Of a DNA stretch of 10,548 nucleotides, positions 5,977-10,548 are shown one piece after another (positions within the stretch are counted from its first letter, which is position 1; each line of letters starts with the position of its first letter). Where the stretch lies: positions 1 through 10,548 of the forward strand of contig CABSFC010000098.1 in the NCBI GenBank assembly GCA_902476875.1, in the 5' to 3' direction. Below the pieces are notes generated by a model, which had not been told where the DNA came from, made no database searches, and worked only from the letters and a program-made list of their open reading frames with translations. The position numbers and the translations under genes are program-made. The stretch is from an uncultured Oscillibacter sp. Lineage in GTDB: Bacteria > Bacillota > Clostridia > Oscillospirales > Oscillospiraceae.

Positions 5977-7707
5977 TTATACGCTGCCGTCCGGGAAGTG
6001 GAACGTGTCCCCCACCCGGAGGGAAGGGACCTCCGAGTAGGTGATGGTCACCGCCGCGGCGTCCACCGTGGAGGTGTCGCCGCCAAAGCCGATGACAGCC
6101 TCCACCAGCTGGTCCTCCGAGGTGAAGTACAGCATCCCGTCGCTCCGGTCATACCGGGGACCGGCCATGCCGTCCAGCGTCGCCAGGCGGTACAGGGATA
6201 TGGTGGCGTCGTAGGTGCCGTCGCCCCGGTCACACAGCTCGAGGCTGCTGTACACCTCGTCCGTCCCCTGGGTGTCGGTGTACACGCCGGCGACATTCCG
6301 TCCGATATAGCCGCCGTAGCGGACGCTGACGCCCTCCGGGTTCTGGAGGGTGATGATCTCCGCTTTGCCGTCCTCCACGAGGGTAAACCACACCGCGCCG
6401 CCCGCCGCGCCGACGGAGCCGTCGTGACAGAACAGGTCCGCCCGGTCCTCCGTATACTGGTTCCCGGACATGGCGTCCTTCAACCCCTGGGTGACAACCT
6501 CGTCATAATAGGGCAGGAACTCCTCCGCCGTCATGATCAGAATCTCCCCTTTTTCCGAGGCCAGTACCCGGGGCCACGCGATCATGTTGGCGACATCCTC
6601 CCGGCGGTCCTCCTCCACAGCCTTGTAGAACCCGCAGTAGAACGACTGGGCGAAGGAGTCCTCCATGCCGGTGGCGGCGTAGAGGGCGTCCTCCTCCAAG
6701 GTCTCGGGAGGTCTTGCGGTGCTGGGGACCGCGGCCTCCGCCAGGGCCGCCACGGCGTCCATGTCCGGCGTCCGGACCGGGGTTAAGACGGTGAAGTCAA
6801 AGAGGTCCGCCAGCTCTTCCAAGTCCTCTGCCGAGATGGGGCCGGAGGAGAAGATATCATCGGGGTCTGTCTCTGTGCCCGCCAGGACATTCACCGTCAC
6901 GAAGGAGTCGTCCAAATCCGTGAGGATCAAGGCCTTGTTGGGACCCAGGGCCAGGGTAACGGGGACGCCGCAGGCGGTCTCATAGGTCCACTCCCGGTAC
7001 TCCGCGGCATCTGTGATGTTGAGAATCACCTCGTTGAAGGTGCCCCGAACGCTGCGGCGGAACTGATAGTCCACCAGACCGTAGGTATGGAGCATGGCGT
7101 CGCCGTCGTAGGCGAAGGTGCCGTCCTCGTAGATATAACCGGTGTAGACGGTGTTGCCCGGCAAGGCAAAGTCACCCACCGTGTCGTGCCAGTCGCCGGG
7201 GAGGATCAGCTCCATCCGGCTGTGAAGGGTAAGGCCGTATTTTTTCACAATCTCATCCAGCTTGCCGGCCATTTCCCGGTTATAGACTTGATACAGGCTG
7301 TATTTCTCATCCAGCCCCTCCGGGTTTTTATCGGCGGCCTGGGCGGCGCCAGTCACGTCATAGCTGTTCAGAAAAGCCTGCCACTCCGCCAGGGCGCGGC
7401 TCTCCGCGATCTCCTGCAGGCCGGAGAGACTGATGGCGTCCACCTCTTCCACCGCGCCGGGGACCACGACGCCGTTGTCGTCCAGAACGGACACCGGCGT
7501 TTTCCGGGGCAGCAGGATGCTCCGCAGGCCAAACAGGTCCGTTGCCACCGCCACGGTGGACAGCGCCGCCAGCAAGGCCACGGCCGCCGCCAGCATGATC
7601 AAATTTCTGGAAATCCTCTTTTTCGGTTTCATAGCCTCCATATCCTCCCATCGGATCACCGTGGAAGAATGGACCTGAGAAAATGTCCGCTGATACAGCT
7701 CACGCAT
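5977..7707 (-). CDS. Single-pass membrane protein, putative anti-sigma factor or sensor partner of the ECF sigma factor
   Basis: I do not recognise the family of this 576-residue protein with certainty. It starts with a short cytoplasmic part (about residues 1-34, with HSSTVIRWEDM), then one hydrophobic segment (about 35-56, LIMLAAAVALLAALSTVAVA), and the rest should lie outside the membrane. The outer part is acidic. A stretch around 370-470 (with YKAVEEDRREDVANMI and VWFTLVEDGKAEIITLQN) suggests an NTF2-like domain, and the C-terminus looks beta-rich. The usual zinc anti-sigma motif (HxxxCxxC) is absent. Its start overlaps the sigma gene by 8 nt (ATGCGTGA) and is preceded by AAGGAGGTG, so the two are translationally coupled. 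Membrane anchor, cytoplasmic N-terminus and coupling to an ECF sigma gene are the classic anti-sigma arrangement, but the function is inferred from context, not from a recognised domain. Confidence 0.78.
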   Translation of the reverse strand: MRELYQRTFSQVHSSTVIRWEDMEAMKPKKRISRNLIMLAAAVALLAALSTVAVATDLFGLRSILLPRKTPVSVLDDNGVVVPGAVEEVDAISLSGLQEIAESRALAEWQAFLNSYDVTGAAQAADKNPEGLDEKYSLYQVYNREMAGKLDEIVKKYGLTLHSRMELILPGDWHDTVGDFALPGNTVYTGYIYEDGTFAYDGDAMLHTYGLVDYQFRRSVRGTFNEVILNITDAAEYREWTYETACGVPVTLALGPNKALILTDLDDSFVTVNVLAGTETDPDDIFSSGPISAEDLEELADLFDFTVLTPVRTPDMDAVAALAEAAVPSTARPPETLEEDALYAATGMEDSFAQSFYCGFYKAVEEDRREDVANMIAWPRVLASEKGEILIMTAEEFLPYYDEVVTQGLKDAMSGNQYTEDRADLFCHDGSVGAAGGAVWFTLVEDGKAEIITLQNPEGVSVRYGGYIGRNVAGVYTDTQGTDEVYSSLELCDRGDGTYDATISLYRLATLDGMAGPRYDRSDGMLYFTSEDQLVEAVIGFGGDTSTVDAAAVTITYSEVPSLRVGDTFHFPDGSV

Positions 7708-8182
7708 CCTTCCACACCTCCTTCAGCTGTGTTTTCAAGAGCTCGCGGGCCCTGGACAGGCGGGTGGTCACCGCCGACTGCCGCAGACCCAGCACAGCCG
7801 CGATCTCCTTCGTGGAGAGCTCCTCGTAATAGAACAGGTCCAGCACCGTCCGGTACTTCTCCGGCAGGGCCATCACCGCCTGGTACAGCTCCCGCTCCTC
7901 CGGCTTGTCGAAGACTGGCTGGTCCGGCAGGCTCTCCAGAGGCACCCGCCGCCTCCGCCAGGGGCTTTTCAGCGTGTCCTTGCAGACGTTGACCGTTACC
8001 CGGATCAGCCAGCGGCGCAGGTGCTCGCCGCTCTCAAAGGGCTTTTCCGCCGTGTAAAGGCGCAGAAACACCTCCTGCACCGCGTCCTCCGCGTCCTGGG
8101 GGACGCCGAACTGGTGCAGGGCAACGCGGTATACCATATCCTGATACTGCCCGACGGCGGCCTGAAATGCACTTCGTTCCAT
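7700..8182 (-). CDS. ECF-type RNA polymerase sigma factor
   Basis: This 160-residue protein is a group 4 (extracytoplasmic function) sigma-70 factor that would direct RNA polymerase to a small set of promoters in response to an envelope or environmental signal. Region 2 covers about residues 8-75, including DAEDAVQEVFLRLY (30-43) and LRRWLIRVTVNVCKD (55-69). Region 4 covers about 96-150, with a helix-turn-helix in STKEIAAVLGLRQSAVTTRL (123-142). Length and two-domain build are typical. ATG is supported by CAGGAGAG just upstream. The gene has its own promoter at 8216-8245 and overlaps the downstream membrane protein gene, its probable inhibitor or sensor. The ECF subgroup and its target genes cannot be named from sequence alone. 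Confidence 0.94.
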   Translation of the reverse strand: MERSAFQAAVGQYQDMVYRVALHQFGVPQDAEDAVQEVFLRLYTAEKPFESGEHLRRWLIRVTVNVCKDTLKSPWRRRRVPLESLPDQPVFDKPEERELYQAVMALPEKYRTVLDLFYYEELSTKEIAAVLGLRQSAVTTRLSRARELLKTQLKEVWKDA

Positions 8183-8200
8183 GGTTCTCTCCTGTTGTTC

Positions 8201-8256
8201 TGAAAGCTTTCACCTATCATACGATACAGCGGCGGGTTTTGTCACGAAAGGTGAAA
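8201..8256 (-). promoter_or_regulatory. Promoter of the sigma unit, bracketed by an inverted repeat
   Basis: On the minus strand GTGACA (8245-8240) and TATGAT (8221-8216) are 18 bp apart, a good sigma-A-type pair. The same stretch also holds TGACAA and CGTATG about 15 bp apart, loosely like the TGAAAC / CGTA boxes of Bacillus ECF promoters, so autoregulation is conceivable. The core promoter is flanked by TTTCACCT and AGGTGAAA, an 8-bp inverted repeat (8249-8256 and 8208-8215), and a perfect 12-bp palindrome TGAAAGCTTTCA (8201-8212) covers the likely start site. Confidence 0.6.
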
Positions 8257-8258
8257 AA

Positions 8259-8288
8259 AAATCCGCCCGGAATTTTCCGGGCGGATTT
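8259..8288 (-). terminator. Intrinsic terminator of the yidC-jag unit
   Basis: AAATCCGCCCGGAA (8259-8272) and TTCCGGGCGGATTT (8275-8288) are perfectly complementary. On the minus strand the stem runs into a tract of eight T (8261-8254). It begins 12 bp after the jag stop codon and ends where the sigma promoter region begins. Confidence 0.93.
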
Positions 8289-8300
8289 CCATATCTAAAT

Positions 8301-9173
8301 TCAGTGCTTCTCGCGGTCGTAGGCCACGATGACGCGGCGGTTGGGGTCCACGCCGGTGGAATAGGTGGTCACGCCGGCCACGTCCTGCAGCGCCGTGTGA
8401 ATCACGTGGCGCTCATAGGCGTTCATGGGCTCCAGGGTCACGCTGCGGCGGTACCGGACCACCTTGGCGGCCACCTTCCGGGCCAGGTGCTGGAGGCTCT
8501 GCTCCCGCTTCTCCCGGTATCCCTCCGCGTCCAGCTGGACCCGGACACGGCCGCCGGTGCGGTTGACGGCGTAGCTGGTCAGCTGCTGGATGGCGTCCAG
8601 GGTCTCGCCCCGGCGGCCGATCAGCGCGCCCAGGCCCTTGCCCTCCAGAATGACCTTGTAGCGGCCCTTCTCAGGCTGGTAGACCCTGATCTCGGCGGAG
8701 CTCTCCATCTGGGCGAGCAGGCCGGTCAGAAACTTCCTGATGGCCCGGGCCTTTTCATCGTCCACTTCCTCCCCGAGCTCCTGCACGGGGGCGGGCTTGG
8801 GCTCCACGGCCGGGGCGGCGGGGCTCTCCTGTCTGGGAGCGGGGCGTTCGGCTTTCTTCTCCTGCTTCCGCTCGGGGGCCTTTTTGGGCTGCTCGGGCTT
8901 CGGCTGGGCCTTGGGGGCCGGCTTGGGCTCGGCCCTGGGTTCGGCCCTGGGTTCGCCCTTGGGGGCGGGAGGCGCCACCGGCGCCGCTTCCTCCTCTTCC
9001 GGGCCGTAGCTCACCCGGACTTTGGCCGGGCAGCTGCCCAGGCCCAGAAAGCCGGACTTCGCGCGTTCCAGAATCTCAACGGACACATCGTCCCGGTCGA
9101 GGCCCAGCTGCGCCAGCGCCTTGCTGATGGCCTCATCCTCGGTCTTGCCCGTTACATCGATAAACTCTCTCAT
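8301..9173 (-). CDS. khpB: RNA-binding protein KhpB/Jag (SpoIIIJ-associated protein)
   Basis: KhpB (Jag) is a cytoplasmic RNA-binding protein that in Gram-positives acts with KhpA in post-transcriptional control of cell elongation and division. The 290 residues show the full family layout: a Jag_N domain (about 1-56, with KSGFLGLGSCPAKVRV), a long linker rich in Pro, Ala, Glu and Lys (about 57-133), a KH domain with the GxxG loop in ALIGRRGETLDAIQQL (183-198), and a C-terminal R3H domain with Arg255 and His259 in ERHVIHTAL. The linker contains short EPRA/EPKP repeats and is longer than in many homologues. ATG at 9173 has a GAGGAA site upstream and lies 16 bp after yidC, as in the widespread spoIIIJ-jag pair. 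Confidence 0.96.
   Translation of the reverse strand: MREFIDVTGKTEDEAISKALAQLGLDRDDVSVEILERAKSGFLGLGSCPAKVRVSYGPEEEEAAPVAPPAPKGEPRAEPRAEPKPAPKAQPKPEQPKKAPERKQEKKAERPAPRQESPAAPAVEPKPAPVQELGEEVDDEKARAIRKFLTGLLAQMESSAEIRVYQPEKGRYKVILEGKGLGALIGRRGETLDAIQQLTSYAVNRTGGRVRVQLDAEGYREKREQSLQHLARKVAAKVVRYRRSVTLEPMNAYERHVIHTALQDVAGVTTYSTGVDPNRRVIVAYDREKH
8929..8964. repeat. 12-bp tandem repeat in the jag linker
   Basis: TCGGCCCTGGGT occurs twice in tandem (8929-8940, 8941-8952), followed by a degenerate third copy. It encodes the repeated RAEP units of the Pro/Ala/Glu/Lys linker. Copy number changes here would stay in frame. Confidence 0.75.
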
Positions 9174-9189
9174 AACGGTTCCTCAATCC

Positions 9190-10314
9190 TCAATCGTCAT
9201 AGCGGTCCGCCCTGTAGGAGCGGCCGCGGGCATAGGGGCGGTCGCCGACGCGGCCCGCCTCCGTGGTGCTGGTCTTGGCCTTCTGGGCCTTGGCGGTCTT
9301 GGCCGCCTGAGCGGCCTTCTGCTTCTCCCGCAGGCTCTGCTTCTTGGCGGCCTCCTGCTTGCGCTGCTCCTGAAGGACCTTTGCCTCCTCCATCCGGCGC
9401 TGGCGGTCCGCCTGACGGGCCTCATACCGGGCGTTCTCCTCAGCTTCCAGCTTCTTGGTGTAGAACTTGCCCAGGACGACCTCCTGGATCAGGGAGAACA
9501 CGCTCTGCGCGATCCAGTAGACGCCCAGGGCCGCGGGCATCATGAACGCGATGTACACGGAGAACAGGGGCATCATGTACATCATGCCCTTCGTGGAGCT
9601 GGCCGCGGCGCCCTCCTGCTGGGGCTGCTGCTTCATGGTGACCATGGACAACAGCAGCTGGGATCCGCCGGCCAGAATGGGAATCAGGATCAGGCCGATG
9701 ACAGCCCAGGAGAGGGAAAAGCCCTTCACCGCGTTCCAGGGCATGGCCGTCAGATCCAGGCCCAGGAAGTTATAGTCCACATGGAACCAGCCGGTATGCT
9801 CCGCGATAAATTCCGGAAACTGGGCATTGATGATGGTGGACATTTCGATCTGCTCATAGGCCACGCTGGACGTCAGCTCGATGCCGGCGCCGGTGATCAG
9901 CGCCCGGGCCTCCTCCACCACTTCCAAGCCGGCGGCCCGGCCGCCAAAGTTCATCAGATAGACGATGGGCTGGCGGATGATGGAGTACAGGGCCAGCAGG
10001 ATGGGCAGGGGGATGAAGCTCCACAGACAGCCGCTCATGGGGCTGACGCCCTCCTCGGCGTAGAGCTTCTGCATCTCCTCGGCGTACTTCGCCTGATTGT
10101 TGGCGTACTTTTTCTGCAGCTCCTGCATCTTGCCGGACAGCCGGTTCATGCGCATCATGCTCTTCTTGGACTTCATCTGGAAGGGCAGCATGATGAGCTT
10201 GATGACCAGGGTGAACAGGATCAGGGCCACGCCGTAGGAGCCCGTCAGGCTGTAAAACAGCCGAACCAGCCAGGCGAAGGGGATACAAATATAGTATCCG
10301 ATCGTAGAAAACAT
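9190..10314 (-). CDS. yidC: Membrane protein insertase YidC/Oxa1/SpoIIIJ family
   Basis: YidC inserts membrane proteins into the cytoplasmic membrane, alone or with SecYEG, and its SpoIIIJ form is also needed in sporulating Bacillus. The 374 residues have about five membrane segments (roughly 22-44, 96-120, 199-225, 246-262, 265-284). The conserved segment ALILFTLVIKLIMLPFQMKS places Lys39 where Bacillus SpoIIIJ has its groove arginine. A charged helical hairpin follows (52-90, MQELQKKY). An outer loop of about 75 residues (122-198) lies between segments 2 and 3. No lipobox or cleavable signal is seen. The C-terminal tail (about 285-374) is strongly basic and rich in Gln and Ala, suited to ribosome contact. 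ATG at 10314 is supported by TGGAGG 9 nt upstream. It is followed by jag with a 16-bp gap. Confidence 0.97.
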   Translation of the reverse strand: MFSTIGYYICIPFAWLVRLFYSLTGSYGVALILFTLVIKLIMLPFQMKSKKSMMRMNRLSGKMQELQKKYANNQAKYAEEMQKLYAEEGVSPMSGCLWSFIPLPILLALYSIIRQPIVYLMNFGGRAAGLEVVEEARALITGAGIELTSSVAYEQIEMSTIINAQFPEFIAEHTGWFHVDYNFLGLDLTAMPWNAVKGFSLSWAVIGLILIPILAGGSQLLLSMVTMKQQPQQEGAAASSTKGMMYMMPLFSVYIAFMMPAALGVYWIAQSVFSLIQEVVLGKFYTKKLEAEENARYEARQADRQRRMEEAKVLQEQRKQEAAKKQSLREKQKAAQAAKTAKAQKAKTSTTEAGRVGDRPYARGRSYRADRYDD

Positions 10315-10548
10315 AGGCGTTTTCCTCCAAAAAATGAGATCGTCAAGGCTTGTCCCCCCTTTCCCGCGCGGAAAAGGGGCTAGGGAAAACCTACGGTTTT
10401 CCCAGTTCTTTTGCTATCAGCAAAAGAAGAAAATCAAATCATTTTCGCCGGGACATGTGCGTGGCGAAAATACCTTGACCCAGCCTCGGCCCAAAGGAAC
10501 GGGCCTCGGCAGACCCGGCGGTTGATGCCGGGCCAGCCGCCTTGGGCG
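10315..10548. repeat. Cluster of short hairpins upstream of yidC, no gene seen
   Basis: This stretch contains at least five short inverted repeats and no credible coding region. They are 10356-10379 (10-bp stem with one wobble, GCGC loop), 10383-10403 (9 bp perfect, TAC loop), 10406-10428 (10 bp perfect, ATC loop), 10441-10471 (ATTTTCGCC with GGCGAAAAT, 13-nt loop) and 10514-10532 (CCCGGC with GCCGGG). A weaker pair GGCCC/GGGCC lies at 10488-10505. The first three follow each other with gaps of only 2-3 nt. It may be a dispersed intergenic repeat element or a structured yidC leader. The rnpA and yidD genes that usually precede yidC are not visible before the window edge. Confidence 0.7.

Noticed and set aside
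8181..9545. Plus-strand open frame with Gly/Leu-rich stretches that look like membrane segments
   Set aside because: The Gly/Leu runs are the reverse reading of the jag Pro/Ala/Glu/Lys linker. The minus strand encodes recognisable Jag_N, KH and R3H domains.
9022..10383. A 453-codon plus-strand open frame opposite yidC
   Set aside because: It is antisense to a complete YidC and its product is His/Gln/Gly-rich without family resemblance.
10334..10525. Small plus-strand open frame of 63 codons
   Set aside because: It lies wholly in the hairpin cluster, has no ribosome binding site and its Lys/Arg/Pro-rich product reflects the inverted repeats.
10425..10548. Open minus-strand frame at the right edge that might be the end of yidD or rnpA
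   Set aside because: All three frames were read. None shows the YidD Cys-rich pattern or RnpA motifs, and the frames run through the hairpin repeats.
1..10548. CRISPR arrays, transposases, phage genes, toxin-antitoxin or defence systems, tRNA or rRNA genes
   Set aside because: I found no evenly spaced direct repeats, no recognisable mobile or defence proteins and no tRNA-like cloverleaf sequences. The lone ABC-type ATPase is not accompanied by a nuclease or other defence partner.

Overview
The window reads as ordinary chromosome of a GC-rich Gram-positive anaerobe, most like an Oscillospiraceae/Clostridia member. The evidence is a glycine T-box leader in front of a single-chain glycyl-tRNA synthetase, a yidC-jag (spoIIIJ-jag) pair, an LTA-synthase-family protein, Shine-Dalgarno sites of the AGGAGG type, and A/T-rich intergenic gaps between GC-rich genes. 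The genus-level placement is inference. Every gene I can support is on the minus strand, so transcription runs from high to low coordinates. Long plus-strand open frames are antisense shadows of GC-rich genes.

From right to left: positions 10315-10548 hold no recognisable gene but a run of compact hairpins upstream of yidC. yidC (10314-9190) and jag/khpB (9173-8301) form a two-gene unit for membrane protein insertion and RNA binding, closed by a strong terminator at 8259-8288. Next comes an ECF-type sigma factor (8182-7700), overlapping by 8 nt a large single-pass membrane protein (7707-5977) that is probably its anti-sigma or sensor partner. The sigma promoter is bracketed by an 8-bp inverted repeat.

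A promoter with a perfect TTGACA box then drives a glycine-specific T-box leader (specifier GGC, T-box UGGA) controlling glyS (5640-4210), which ends in its own terminator. A separate two-gene unit follows: a small ABC/AAA-type ATPase (4097-3192) and, after one stop codon and one further codon in the same frame, an LTA-synthase-family phosphoglycerol transferase starting at TTG (3188-1341). It ends in a long terminator at 1284-1327. The left end holds the promoter, leader and first 361 codons of an NCS2/AzgA-type purine permease, cut off by the window edge.

The genes are mostly independent household units: purine uptake, envelope polymer synthesis, glycine charging, an extracytoplasmic stress circuit and membrane insertion. 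I see no phage, transposase, CRISPR array or defence island. The parts least explained by known annotation are non-coding: the hairpin cluster upstream of yidC, the symmetric operator-like sites at the sigma and permease promoters, and the permease leader. Among proteins, the least understood is the sigma-linked membrane protein.
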